A DNA stretch of 64,000 bases from Streptomyces sp. AC555_RSS877 (GTDB lineage: Bacteria; Actinomycetota; Actinomycetes; Streptomycetales; Streptomycetaceae), in assembly GCF_019049245.1 (NCBI RefSeq), contig NZ_JAGMUK010000015.1, positions 240,759 through 304,758 of the forward strand. The letters are read 5' to 3'. The notes under the pieces were generated by a model. The model was given only the letters and a program-made list of their open reading frames with translations, did not search any database and was not told where the DNA came from. Of the stretch, positions 20,206 through 28,219 are shown one piece after another (within the stretch, counting starts at the first letter, position 1; every line of letters begins with the position of its first letter). A program made the position numbers and the translations under genes.

Positions 20206-20937
20206 ATGGCTGAGGAGCGGTGGGATTCGGGGGGCGTGCAGGGCGGCCGGGAAGGCGCACAGGAAGTGCCGGAGCCGCGGGGGAGGAGTGTGCGCCCCGA
20301 GGAGGCGCACGCCTGGGAGGCGCTCGTCGCGACGGCCCGGCGGACGGTGTCCGACGGACTGGTCGTCGGCACCTCCGGCAACGTCTCGGTACGCGTCGAG
20401 GACACCGTCCTGGTCACACCCTCGGGCGTCCCCTACGACCGGCTCGCGCCGGACGACGTCACCGGCGTCGACCTCGACGGCCGGCAGGTCCTCGGCACCC
20501 TCGTCCCCACCAGCGAACTGCCCATGCACCTCGCCGTCTACCGCACCACCGACGCGCTCGCCGTCGTCCACACCCACGCCGTGCACGCCACGGCCGTCTC
20601 GACCCTCGTCCCCGAACTCCCCGCGATCCACTACATGACCGGCGCGCTCGGCGGCTCCGTCCGAGTCGCCCCGTACGCCGCCTACGGCACCGACGAGTTG
20701 GCCGAGAACATGCTCCACGCCCTCGCCGACCGCTCCGCCTGCCTCCTCCAGAACCACGGCACCGTCACCTACGGCACCACCCTGGACCAGGCCTACGACC
20801 GCACGGCCCAGCTGGAATGGATGTGCCGCCTGTGGCTGACGGCCTCTTCGGTACCGGGCTTGTCACCGACCCTGCTGTCCGAGGCGCAGGTGGCGGAGGC
20901 GGGGGAGCGGCTACGGGGCTACGGGCAGCGCGACTGA
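20206..20937 (+). CDS. Class II aldolase/adducin family protein
   Basis: 243 aa. It belongs to the zinc-dependent class II aldolase family that includes L-fuculose-phosphate aldolase. Visible motifs are GTSGNVSVR, PTSELPMHLAVYR (Glu, the proposed acid/base), VVHTHAVHATAV (two zinc-ligand His) and LLQNHGTVTYG (third His). An extra polar N-terminal stretch of about 30 residues precedes the fold. The ATG at 20206 has an AGGA about 9 bases upstream. It is divergent from the lysozyme gene. The substrate cannot be assigned: no sugar kinase or isomerase is adjacent. Confidence 0.87.
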   Translation: MAEERWDSGGVQGGREGAQEVPEPRGRSVRPEEAHAWEALVATARRTVSDGLVVGTSGNVSVRVEDTVLVTPSGVPYDRLAPDDVTGVDLDGRQVLGTLVPTSELPMHLAVYRTTDALAVVHTHAVHATAVSTLVPELPAIHYMTGALGGSVRVAPYAAYGTDELAENMLHALADRSACLLQNHGTVTYGTTLDQAYDRTAQLEWMCRLWLTASSVPGLSPTLLSEAQVAEAGERLRGYGQRD

Positions 20938-21014
20938 CCCGCGGCCCGCGCGACGGCCTCCCGGCCCGGCCCGCCGGGAAGAACCCCGGCATCCCGCCGG
21001 ACGCTCCACCCCAA

Positions 21015-21590
21015 CCTGCCGGGGTGATCCGCGTGGACTGCCGGGGGGTCGCTGGACCGGAGGGAGCCGCGTCGGCCTGCGGGGGGTCACTGCACCTGCC
21101 GGGGTGAGCCGCGTCGGCCTGCGGGGGGTCACTGCACCTGCCGGGGTGAGCCGCGTCGGCCTGCGGAAGAGTCAGACCACCTGTCGGGGTGAGCCGCGCC
21201 CGGCCTGCGGGGGGTCACTGCACCTGCCGGGGTGAGCCGCGTCGGCTGCGGAAGAGCCAGACCACCTGCCGGGGTGAGCCGCGCCCGGCCTGCGGGGGGT
21301 CACTGCACCTGCCGGGGTGAGCCGCGTCGGCCTGCGGAAGAGTCAGACCACCTGCCGGGGTGAGCCGCGCCCGGCCTGCGGGGGGTCACTGCACCTGCCG
21401 GGGTGAGCCGCGTCGGCTGCGGAAGAGCCAGACCACCTGCCGGGGTGAGCTGCGCCCGGTCGGCGGAAGAGTCACCGCATCTGCGGGGGTGAGCCACGCC
21501 ACGCCGCGGAGAGTCGTCCACCTGCCGGGCGAGCCACCCCGGTCCGCGGAAGAGCCACCCCACCCCCGGGTGAGCCACCCCGGCCCGCCC
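21015..21590. repeat. Minisatellite of dimeric ~42-bp units (about 14 copies)
   Basis: The 690-bp gap between the aldolase and hydrolase genes is mostly a tandem array. Each unit begins CCTGCCGGGGTGAGCCGCG and ends either CCTGCGGGGGGTCACTGCA (type A) or CTGCGGAAGAGTCAGACCA (type B). Unit starts are near 21015, 21057, 21095, 21137, 21180, 21223, 21265, 21308, 21351, 21394, 21436, 21480, 21521 and 21561. A and B units alternate through the centre, giving a higher-order period of 85-86 bp. Units at both edges are more diverged. Frames through it are open by composition only; it has no sign of coding. Confidence 0.92.
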
Positions 21591-21630
21591 CCCACTGGCC
21601 GTCGGCGAGGTCCGCCAGGACACTGGACGG

Positions 21631-22761
21631 GTGCGCACTGTCACCGCGACGGCCGTCGCCGTCACCACAGCCCTGGCCGCCGGCGCCGCCGGGATCGCCG
21701 TCGGCCGGATCGCCGGCGACGCCGCGCTCAAGGCGCCGCCGGGCCGCCCCCTGCCCACGGAACCCCAACTCACCGTGCACGCGACGGCGGCCGGCCGTGT
21801 CGCCCTCACCCGCGACCTGGCCGCCCTGCGCCCCGGCGTCCACGGCCTCGCCGGCGACGGCTCGCACGCGGTCGTCGGCCCCGTTCTCGGCACGGAATCC
21901 CACTCGGCCGACACCGTCGTACGCCGCCTGGAACGCGTCACGCACGGCACCCTGAAACCCGGCGACAAGGTCCGGCTCACCCCGAACGTGTACGTCGGCG
22001 ACCCCGGTACCGCCCTCGGCCTGGACCACGCCGACATCGACGTCCCCGGTGAACTCGGCGCCCTGCCCGCCTGGTTCGTGCCCGGCATGCGCGGCACCTG
22101 GGTGATCGCGGTGCACGGACTCGGCGCCACCCGCGAACAGTCCATGAACCTCATGGAGTTCCTGCACCGCCACCGCTTCCCGGTCCTCGCCCTCGCCTAC
22201 CGCGGTGACCTCGGCGCCCCCCGCCCAGCGGACGGCCTGAACCACTTCGGCGAGACCGAGTGGCGCGACCTGGACGCGGCGATGCGTTACGCCCTCGGCA
22301 ACGGCGCCCGGCAGCTCGTCCTGCACGGCTGGTCCACCGGCGCCACGATGGCGCTGCGCGCCGCCACGCGCTCGGGGCTGCGGGAGCGGATCTCGGGCCT
22401 CGTCCTGGACTCCCCGGTCCTCAGCTGGGAGGCGACCCTGCGCGCCCTCGCCTCGGCCCGCCGCACCCCGAGCGCCCTGCTGCCGCTCGCGGTACGCGCC
22501 GCGCAGGGCCGCACCGGCCTGTACGGCGACCGCCTCGACGACGCCGCGACACCCGGACGGCTCGACATGCCGCCGACTCTCCTCTTCCACGGCCCGGACG
22601 ACACGGTGGCCCCCTGGGAGCACTCCCGCCGCCTCGCCGCGACCCACTCCGGCCGGGTCGCCCTCCACACGGTCCGCCAGGCGCCCCACGCGGCCATGTG
22701 GAACGCCGACCCGAAGGCCTACGAAGAAGCACTGCGCCGCTTCCTGACACCCCTGATGTGA
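21631..22761 (+). CDS. Alpha/beta hydrolase with N-terminal membrane anchor or signal
   Basis: 376 aa. The N-terminus (about 1-25) is hydrophobic and Ala-rich, followed by a polar linker, so the protein is likely exported or membrane tethered. The hydrolase domain begins near 150: WVIAVHGLGATREQSM (oxyanion region), nucleophile elbow VLHGWSTGATMAL, Asp in LLFHGPDDTVAPWEH and a late His in RQAPHAAMWN, making a complete Ser-Asp-His triad. The start is GTG at 21631. The promoter must lie in or near the minisatellite just upstream. The substrate is unknown; lipase, esterase and peptidase are all possible. Confidence 0.88.
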   Translation: MRTVTATAVAVTTALAAGAAGIAVGRIAGDAALKAPPGRPLPTEPQLTVHATAAGRVALTRDLAALRPGVHGLAGDGSHAVVGPVLGTESHSADTVVRRLERVTHGTLKPGDKVRLTPNVYVGDPGTALGLDHADIDVPGELGALPAWFVPGMRGTWVIAVHGLGATREQSMNLMEFLHRHRFPVLALAYRGDLGAPRPADGLNHFGETEWRDLDAAMRYALGNGARQLVLHGWSTGATMALRAATRSGLRERISGLVLDSPVLSWEATLRALASARRTPSALLPLAVRAAQGRTGLYGDRLDDAATPGRLDMPPTLLFHGPDDTVAPWEHSRRLAATHSGRVALHTVRQAPHAAMWNADPKAYEEALRRFLTPLM

Positions 22762-22950
22762 TCCGACGCCTCGTCACGCCCCCTCCCCGCCGCCGCCCTC
22801 CGCCCACGGTCCCGCCGGTTCCGTTTAACGCCGTACCACTGGCCTGATCTCGGCCACCGGCCGCCCGCGAGGGCCCGGCGTCGGCCCTCCCCGAAGCCCG
22901 CCGTGCCATTCCGTTTGGGTTTTCGGACCGTCAACCGGAAGACTGCACCC

Positions 22951-24369
22951 GTGACGTCCCGTATCCCGCGCGACTCCAGGCTCCGACTCGTCCGCCCGCG
23001 ACCCCTGGCCGCCGCCCCCACAGCTGTGAACCAGCGGCGCCCGCGCCGCCCCGCGCCCCGCCCGCCGGAAGGCACCCCGGCCCCCGCGGAACTGGCCAGA
23101 ATGGCGCGCTCCGGCCTGGCCCCCGCCGCCCGCGTTGCCCACTGGGCGGACGCCGCGCTGCGCCTCGGCCGGGACGGCGCGAACCCCGACGGCAAGGGCA
23201 CTCTCTCCGGCGAGACCGCCGAACGGGCCGCCGCGGACCTGGGCCTGACCGCGGCTCAGGTCCGCGCCGACTGGGACACCGCCCGACTCGCCGGCCTGGT
23301 CGAGGTGCACGGCGGCACCGCCCGCCCCGGCTGGCGGCTGCGTGCCTGGGACCGTGACGACAGCGCCGTGCTGCGCGGCTGGGTCGCCCTCTTCGACGCC
23401 TGGTCGCTCGCCCGCCCGGAACCGGCCGGCCACGAGGCGGCCGCCGTCGCCGAGGTCGTCTCGGCGATGCCCCAGGTGCTCTCCTTCCTCCAGCTGTCCG
23501 CCGGGCCCGTCCCCGTGGAGCAGCTCCTCGACCTCCTGGAGCAGCGGGTCACCGAACTGCGCACCGAGCGCTGCGAGATCCCGTACGGCCCGCAGCCGGT
23601 ACCCGTGGCGGCGCCGTCGCCCCCGGCCCCGCCGGAGCCCACCGACGCCCCGCTCTCCCCTCTCCTGGACTGGGCCCTGCGCGCCCTCGCCTCCGTCGGT
23701 GCGCTCACCTACGGAGACGGACAGGCCACGCTCACCCCGCTGGGCAACTGGGCGGTCTGGGTCAAGCTGGAGCAGATCTGCGTCGCCGCGCAGAGCCCCG
23801 CCGGGAACATCGAGCAGGCGGCCGAGGACATGCTCCGCGGCTGTGCCCAGTTGCGCCCGAACGCGGCCCGCGCCGAGTACCGCGCCTGGCTCGCCGCCCG
23901 CCCCGTGGGCAGCGCCGTCACCGAGCTCCTCGGCGCCGCCCGCGGCGAGGACGCCCTGCTGCGCGGCCTCGCCTTCGAGGCGCTGCGCGTCGTCGGCGCC
24001 CCCGCCGAGCCCGACGTCCGCTCCGTGGCCGACGAGCCCACCCTGCGGCCCTACGCCCTGCTCTGGCTGGCCGAGCACGACGGCATCGACCCGGAGGACG
24101 CGCACGAGGTCCTCACCCGGGAAGAGGCCACCTGGCTGTGGGTCGACACCGCCGCCGCCGTCGCCGACCACGGCGAGGCCCCGATGCTGGTGCGGCACCT
24201 GGAGTCCGCGGTACAGCCGACCGTCCCCATGCTGCTCGACGAGGTACGTGCCGTCGGTCACCCCCGCACCGTGCAGGTCCTGGTCGCGCTCGCCGCCGCG
24301 CACCCCGACCCGGCCCTGGCCAAGGCGGTACGCCGGGCGGCCTTCCAGGTGCACACCGGAGGAAGCTGA
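22951..24369 (+). CDS. Conserved hypothetical protein with HEAT-like C-terminus
   Basis: 472 aa from the GTG at 22951, which has a GGAAG ribosome site 9 bases upstream; an earlier in-frame GTG at 22903 lacks one. The N-terminal 45 residues are Arg/Pro-rich. The middle (about 65-250) is predicted helical, with an acidic and Ala-rich character and an SPPAPPEPTDAP linker near 215. The C-terminal part (about 300-470) has repeated Leu/Ala helices such as VLVALAAAHPDPALAKAVRR, resembling HEAT repeats. I do not recognise a catalytic motif. It may be a scaffold or regulatory protein; its convergent neighbour is the VOC gene. Confidence 0.75.
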   Translation: MTSRIPRDSRLRLVRPRPLAAAPTAVNQRRPRRPAPRPPEGTPAPAELARMARSGLAPAARVAHWADAALRLGRDGANPDGKGTLSGETAERAAADLGLTAAQVRADWDTARLAGLVEVHGGTARPGWRLRAWDRDDSAVLRGWVALFDAWSLARPEPAGHEAAAVAEVVSAMPQVLSFLQLSAGPVPVEQLLDLLEQRVTELRTERCEIPYGPQPVPVAAPSPPAPPEPTDAPLSPLLDWALRALASVGALTYGDGQATLTPLGNWAVWVKLEQICVAAQSPAGNIEQAAEDMLRGCAQLRPNAARAEYRAWLAARPVGSAVTELLGAARGEDALLRGLAFEALRVVGAPAEPDVRSVADEPTLRPYALLWLAEHDGIDPEDAHEVLTREEATWLWVDTAAAVADHGEAPMLVRHLESAVQPTVPMLLDEVRAVGHPRTVQVLVALAAAHPDPALAKAVRRAAFQVHTGGS

Positions 24370-24397
24370 ACGCGGGACTGTCGGCGCCTGTCCGCCG

Positions 24398-24811
24398 TCA
24401 GGCGTCCATCTCGGGGGCGTAGGTGCCGAAACTCCAGATGTTGCCCTCGGTGTCCCGGGCCATGTAGTCCCGCGAGCCGTAGTCCTGGTCGGTCGGGGGC
24501 ATCAGGATCTCCGCGCCGTGATCCACGGCACGCCGGTGGTGTGCGTCGACGTCGTCCACGACGACGTACACCCCGCTCGGGCCCGCGCCCTTCATCGCCG
24601 TGTCGAAGACGCCGCCGCGGCCCTTCGAGCCGATCATCACCCCGCCGTTGCCCTGCACCAGCTCGGCGTGCAGCACCGAGCCGTCCTCACCCTCGTACAC
24701 CGACAGCTCCGTGAAGCCGAGCGCCTCCGTGAGCTGCCGGATCGCCGCTTTCGCGTCCGCGTACAGCAGGGTCGGGAAGATGCCGGGCCGCCCGCCGTTC
24801 GTTCCTGCCAT
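24398..24811 (-). CDS. VOC (glyoxalase/bleomycin-resistance fold) family protein
   Basis: 137 aa, a single VOC module pair. It begins IFPTLLYADAKAAIRQLTEA and includes TELSVYEGEDGSVLHAEL, SGVYVVVDDVDAHHRRAV and the C-terminal RDTEGNIWSFGTY, the position of the metal-ligand Glu in this fold. Such proteins in actinomycetes range from glyoxalase-like enzymes to binding proteins, and the substrate here is unknown. The ATG at 24811 has a strong AAAGGAG ribosome site, which decides the start against a longer in-frame reading. It converges with the hypothetical gene 28 bp away. Confidence 0.85.
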   Translation of the reverse strand: MAGTNGGRPGIFPTLLYADAKAAIRQLTEALGFTELSVYEGEDGSVLHAELVQGNGGVMIGSKGRGGVFDTAMKGAGPSGVYVVVDDVDAHHRRAVDHGAEILMPPTDQDYGSRDYMARDTEGNIWSFGTYAPEMDA

Positions 24812-24984
24812 GTTGATCACTCCTTTGTGATCCCTGCCGGAAACCTCACCTGCTGCCCAGTCTGGCAGCGACCACTGACAACGTCCCCGCGAGCGGCGTC
24901 CGCCGCCGACGCGCACCGCCTGCCCGGCGACCCGGCAGGCGGCTCGAACAGCCATACGCAGAAAAAGTGGTTGCACGGTCCCGT

Positions 24985-24990
24985 TAGACT
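24985..24990 (+). promoter_or_regulatory. Candidate -10 box giving a leaderless transcript before the ABC-F gene
   Basis: TAGACT fits the actinobacterial TANNNT -10 consensus. It ends 6 bases before the ATG of the 7-codon ORF at 24997, so transcription would start at or next to that ATG. A clear -35 box was not found at the proper spacing. Confidence 0.4.
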
Positions 24991-24996
24991 GGCCCC

Positions 24997-25020
24997 ATGG
25001 CCATTCTCCTCGCGCATTAG
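24997..25020 (+). CDS. Possible leaderless 7-codon leader peptide (MAILLAH) upstream of ABC-F
   Basis: ATG to TAG encodes MAILLAH. A TAGACT -10 box ends 6 bases upstream, so the mRNA would begin on the start codon. The stop is followed by a short hairpin-capable GGCGG (25023-25027) and CCGCC (25040-25044), and the ABC-F start is 58 bases further on. Short leader peptides upstream of ABC-F genes are known to sense stalled ribosomes, so an attenuator is plausible. The peptide is too short to prove by sequence. Confidence 0.4.
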   Translation: MAILLAH

Positions 25021-25078
25021 ACGGCGGGAACGTCCTCAGCCGCCCTGCCCGTCACCCCATCCGCCCTGGAGTCTGTCC

Positions 25079-26677
25079 GTGATCTCCGCCTCCGGTATCG
25101 AGCTGCGCGCCGGTTCCCGCATCCTCATCGAGTCCGCCACCTTCCGCATCGCCAAGGGCGACCGCATCGGTCTGGTCGGTCGCAACGGCGCCGGCAAGAC
25201 CACCCTCACCAAGTGCCTCGCAGGTCAGGGCGTCCCCGCCGGCGGCACCATCACCCGCTCCGGCGAGGTCGGCTACCTCCCGCAGGACCCGCGCACCGGC
25301 GACCTCGACCAGCTCGCCGGCGACCGCATCCTGTCGGCCCGCGGCCTGGACACCCTGATCCGCAAGATGCGCGAGAACGAGCAGCGCATCGCCAACGGCA
25401 GCGGTGCGACGCGCGAGAAGGCGATGCGGCAGTACGAGCGCCAGGAGACCGAGTTCCTCACCAAGGGCGGGTACTCCGCCGAGGCGGAGGCCGCGACCAT
25501 CGCCGCCGCGCTCAACCTGCCCGACCGCGTGCTCGGCCAGCCCCTGCATACGCTCTCCGGCGGTCAGCGCCGCCGGATCGAGCTGGCCCGCATCCTGTTC
25601 TCGGACGCGGACACCCTGCTCCTGGACGAGCCCACGAACCACCTCGACGCCGACTCGATCGTCTGGCTCCGTGACTACCTGAAGAATTACCGCGGCGGCT
25701 TCATCGTGATCTCCCACGACGTGGACCTGGTCGAGACGGTCGTCAACAAGGTGTTCTACCTGGACGCCAACCGCGCCCAGATCGACGTCTACAACATGGG
25801 CTGGAAGCTCTACCAGCAGCAGCGCGAGGCCGACGAGAAGCGCCGCAAGCGCGAGCGGCAGAACGCCGAGAAGAAGGCCGCCACGCTGCATTCCCAGGCC
25901 GACAAGATGCGCGCCAAGGCCACCAAGACCGTCGCCGCGCAGAACATGGCCCGGCGCGCCGACAAGCTGCTGGCCGGCCTGGAGGCCGAGCGGAAGTCCG
26001 ACAAGGTCGCCAAGCTGCGCTTCCCCGAGCCTTCCCCGTGCGGCAAGACCCCGCTCATGGCGGAGGGCCTGTCGAAGTCGTACGGCTCCCTGGAGATCTT
26101 CACCGACGTCGACCTGGCGATCGACAAGGGCTCGCGCGTCGTCATCCTCGGCCTCAACGGCGCCGGGAAGACGACCCTCCTGAAGCTGCTCGGCGGCGTC
26201 GAGAAGCCGGACACCGGAGAGGTCATCGAGGGTCACGGCCTCAAGCTCGGCTACTACGCGCAGGAGCACGAGACCCTCGACCCGGAGCGCACGGTCCTGG
26301 AGAACATGCGCTCCGCCGCCCCCGACCTGGACCTGGTGCAGGTCCGCAAGACGCTCGGCTCGTTCCTGTTCTCCGGCGACGACGTCGACAAGCCGGCCGG
26401 TGTCCTCTCCGGCGGTGAGAAGACCCGCCTGGCGCTGGCGACCCTGGTCGTCTCGTCCGCGAACGTCCTCCTCCTCGACGAGCCGACGAACAACCTCGAC
26501 CCGGCCAGCCGCGAGGAGATCCTCGGCGCCCTGCAGACCTACAAAGGCGCCGTCGTCCTCGTCACCCACGACGAGGGCGCCGTCGAGGCGCTCCAGCCGG
26601 AGCGGATCATCCTGCTGCCCGACGGTGTCGAGGACCTCTGGGGCGCGGACTACGCGGACCTCGTGGCCCTCGCCTGA
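25079..26677 (+). CDS. ABC-F family ribosome-associated ATPase
   Basis: 532 aa with two ABC modules and no membrane segments. Module 1: Walker A GRNGAGKT (about 36-43), signature LSGGQRRRIEL, Walker B LLLDEPTNHLD. Module 2: GLNGAGKT, LSGGEKTRLAL, VLLLDEPTNNLD. The interdomain linker (about 245-310) is rich in Lys, Arg and Glu (EADEKRRKRERQNAEKKAAT), the element that reaches the ribosomal P-site tRNA in ABC-F proteins. Such proteins act in translation or antibiotic ribosome protection. The GTG at 25079 follows CTGGAG. A leaderless 7-codon ORF lies upstream. It is not adjacent to an antibiotic cluster, favouring a housekeeping or general stress role. Confidence 0.93.
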   Translation: MISASGIELRAGSRILIESATFRIAKGDRIGLVGRNGAGKTTLTKCLAGQGVPAGGTITRSGEVGYLPQDPRTGDLDQLAGDRILSARGLDTLIRKMRENEQRIANGSGATREKAMRQYERQETEFLTKGGYSAEAEAATIAAALNLPDRVLGQPLHTLSGGQRRRIELARILFSDADTLLLDEPTNHLDADSIVWLRDYLKNYRGGFIVISHDVDLVETVVNKVFYLDANRAQIDVYNMGWKLYQQQREADEKRRKRERQNAEKKAATLHSQADKMRAKATKTVAAQNMARRADKLLAGLEAERKSDKVAKLRFPEPSPCGKTPLMAEGLSKSYGSLEIFTDVDLAIDKGSRVVILGLNGAGKTTLLKLLGGVEKPDTGEVIEGHGLKLGYYAQEHETLDPERTVLENMRSAAPDLDLVQVRKTLGSFLFSGDDVDKPAGVLSGGEKTRLALATLVVSSANVLLLDEPTNNLDPASREEILGALQTYKGAVVLVTHDEGAVEALQPERIILLPDGVEDLWGADYADLVALA

Positions 26678-26735
26678 GTCCTCCCCGCACCTCTCCGGAC
26701 CCCCGCCCGAGGACCGGGACGGGTCGGGAACGCTT

Positions 26736-26803
26736 GATCGAAGACGTGATCCACTGCGTCTGGATCATTCGGCCCATCGGTGATCCATCATCTGTGTGAG
26801 ATC
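26736..26803. promoter_or_regulatory. Cluster of five GATC sites upstream of gbn
   Basis: GATC occurs at 26736, 26748, 26763, 26782 and 26800, five times in 68 bp. The one at 26763 reads GATCAT. Further GATCAT copies flank gbn at 27030 and 27304. The downstream gene encodes the homologue of a protein known to bind GATC-centred sites, so autoregulation or local nucleoid organisation is a reasonable inference. Confidence 0.45.
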
Positions 26804-26836
26804 TCCTCGTACCGAGGTGTGTCCTACACCGATTTC

Positions 26837-26871
26837 ACGGCCGAGTCCTTTATCGACAAGGACTCGGCCGT
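26837..26871. terminator. Perfect 14-bp inverted repeat in the ABC-F/gbn gap
   Basis: ACGGCCGAGTCCTT (26837-26850), a 7-base loop and AAGGACTCGGCCGT (26858-26871) form a perfect stem. There is no T-run on either strand, as is common for streptomycete terminators. It lies 160 bp after the ABC-F stop and could end that transcript or act as an attenuator for gbn. In the rest of the 395-bp gap a 5-bp palindrome, GGAAT-TGTGG-ATTCC (26934-26948), is the only other clear element. Confidence 0.55.
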
Positions 26872-27072
26872 CGTACGTCCCTGACCTGGTACTTCGCGAA
26901 AGAACCCGTTCGGCGGTACGAACATCCCCGCGTGGAATTGTGGATTCCGCTTGTGGCGACGTGCTCCTGTCGTCAAAACCGTGTCTCACGGACCTTGCCG
27001 AATGGGTGGCCATGTCGGCCCGGAGGGGTGATCATGAGGAGACCAGAGCGCACTTCCCATGAGGAGGCACGG

Positions 27073-27294
27073 GTGGCCGAGACTCTGAAGAAGGGCAGCC
27101 GGGTAACCGGCGCCGCGCGCGACAAGCTCGCGGCAGACCTGAAGAAGAAGTACGACTCCGGTGCGAGCATTCGAGCACTGGCCGAGGAAACCGGCCGCTC
27201 GTATGGCTTCGTCCACCGGATGCTCAGCGAGTCGGGCGTCACGCTTCGTGGGCGTGGCGGGGCGACGCGGGGCAAGAAGGCCGCCTCGTCCTGA
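27073..27294 (+). CDS. gbn: GATC-binding nucleoid-associated protein Gbn homologue
   Basis: 73 aa, highly basic. The sequence starts VAETLKKGSRVTGAARDKLA and carries a helix-turn-helix, GASIRALAEETGRSYGFVHR, then LSESGVTLRGRGGATRGKK as a basic tail. From memory this is essentially the S. coelicolor protein SCO1839 (Gbn), described as a small nucleoid-associated protein that binds GATC-containing sites across the chromosome and affects development. The GTG at 27073 has a GAGGAGG ribosome site 5 bases upstream. GATC sites are clustered around the gene. Gene order (ABC-F, gbn, crotonase) also matches what I recall of S. coelicolor. Confidence 0.9.
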   Translation: MAETLKKGSRVTGAARDKLAADLKKKYDSGASIRALAEETGRSYGFVHRMLSESGVTLRGRGGATRGKKAASS

Positions 27295-27411
27295 ACCCGG
27301 GTGGATCATCGCCTTCGATGGTGACCACCCGGTCGGTCGGCTGATCGGCCGGGTGGTTACTGTGCAGTCACTTAGCATCGCTCTGTTGACCGCACTCATC
27401 GGAGGCGCCCC

Positions 27412-28215
27412 ATGGCTTCGCCCGACCAGGAACTCGTTCCCCTGCTTGACAAGGACGGCGTACGGCTCACCGTGGACGACGCGCTCGCCACGGTGACACT
27501 GACCAACCCGGCCAAGCGCAACGCCCAACATCCCGCTCTGTGGCGGGCGTTGGCGGAGGCCGGGAGGTCGCTGCCGGGCTCCGTCCGAGTGGTCGTGCTG
27601 CGCGGCGAGGGCAAGTCCTTCTCCGCCGGGCTCGACCGGCAGATGTTCACGCCCGAGGGGATCGAGGGCGAGCCGTCCTTCATGGATCTCGCGCGCAGTG
27701 GCGACGCCGAACTCGACGGCGCCATCGCCGGGTTCCAGGAGGGCTTCACCTGGTGGCGGCGTAATGACGTCGTGTCCATCGCCGCCGTCCAGGGCCACGC
27801 CATCGGCGCGGGCTTCCAACTCGCGCTCGCCTGTGACCTGCGCGTCGTCGCCGACGACGTGCAGTTCGCCATGCGCGAGACCAGCCTGGGGCTGGTGCCG
27901 GACCTGACCGGCACGCATCCGCTCGTGGGCCTGGTGGGCTATGCCCGGGCGCTGGAGATCTGCGCGACCGGCCGGTTCGTGCACGCCGAGGAGGCCGTGA
28001 GCACCGGACTGGCCAACGCCGCCGTGCCCTCGGACCAGCTCGACGGCGCGGTACGCGACCTGGCCGCGGCCCTGCTGGCCGCGCCCCGGGACGCGGTCAT
28101 CGAGACCAAGGCGCTGCTGCGCGGCGCCCAGGACCGGGACTACGAAGCCCAGCGCGCCGCCGAACGGGCCGCGCAGGCACGCCGGCTGCGCGACCTGGCC
28201 GGCGCCGGCGAATAG
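27412..28215 (+). CDS. Enoyl-CoA hydratase/isomerase (crotonase) family protein
   Basis: 267 aa, normal crotonase length. The oxyanion-hole segments are GKSFSAGLDRQMF and AAVQGHAIGAGFQLALACDL. The two glutamates used by hydratases appear to be present, in FAMRETSLGLVPD and GYARALEICATG. The C-terminus is an Ala/Arg-rich helix. It would act on an acyl-CoA in the cytoplasm; hydratase versus isomerase activity is not decided. The ATG at 27412 has GGAGG 6 bases upstream. It is convergent with the Asp23-associated gene, with only a 4-bp gap. Confidence 0.9.
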   Translation: MASPDQELVPLLDKDGVRLTVDDALATVTLTNPAKRNAQHPALWRALAEAGRSLPGSVRVVVLRGEGKSFSAGLDRQMFTPEGIEGEPSFMDLARSGDAELDGAIAGFQEGFTWWRRNDVVSIAAVQGHAIGAGFQLALACDLRVVADDVQFAMRETSLGLVPDLTGTHPLVGLVGYARALEICATGRFVHAEEAVSTGLANAAVPSDQLDGAVRDLAAALLAAPRDAVIETKALLRGAQDRDYEAQRAAERAAQARRLRDLAGAGE

Positions 28216-28219
28216 GCCC

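Noticed and set aside
21300..22154. Minus-strand frame of 284 codons across the minisatellite
   Set aside because: It translates the repeat units and the antisense of the hydrolase gene; the hydrolase triad on the plus strand is complete.
26796..27062. 88-codon plus-strand frame upstream of gbn
   Set aside because: Codon use is unlike neighbouring genes, it crosses the 14-bp hairpin, and it has no ribosome site. Treated as noncoding leader DNA.
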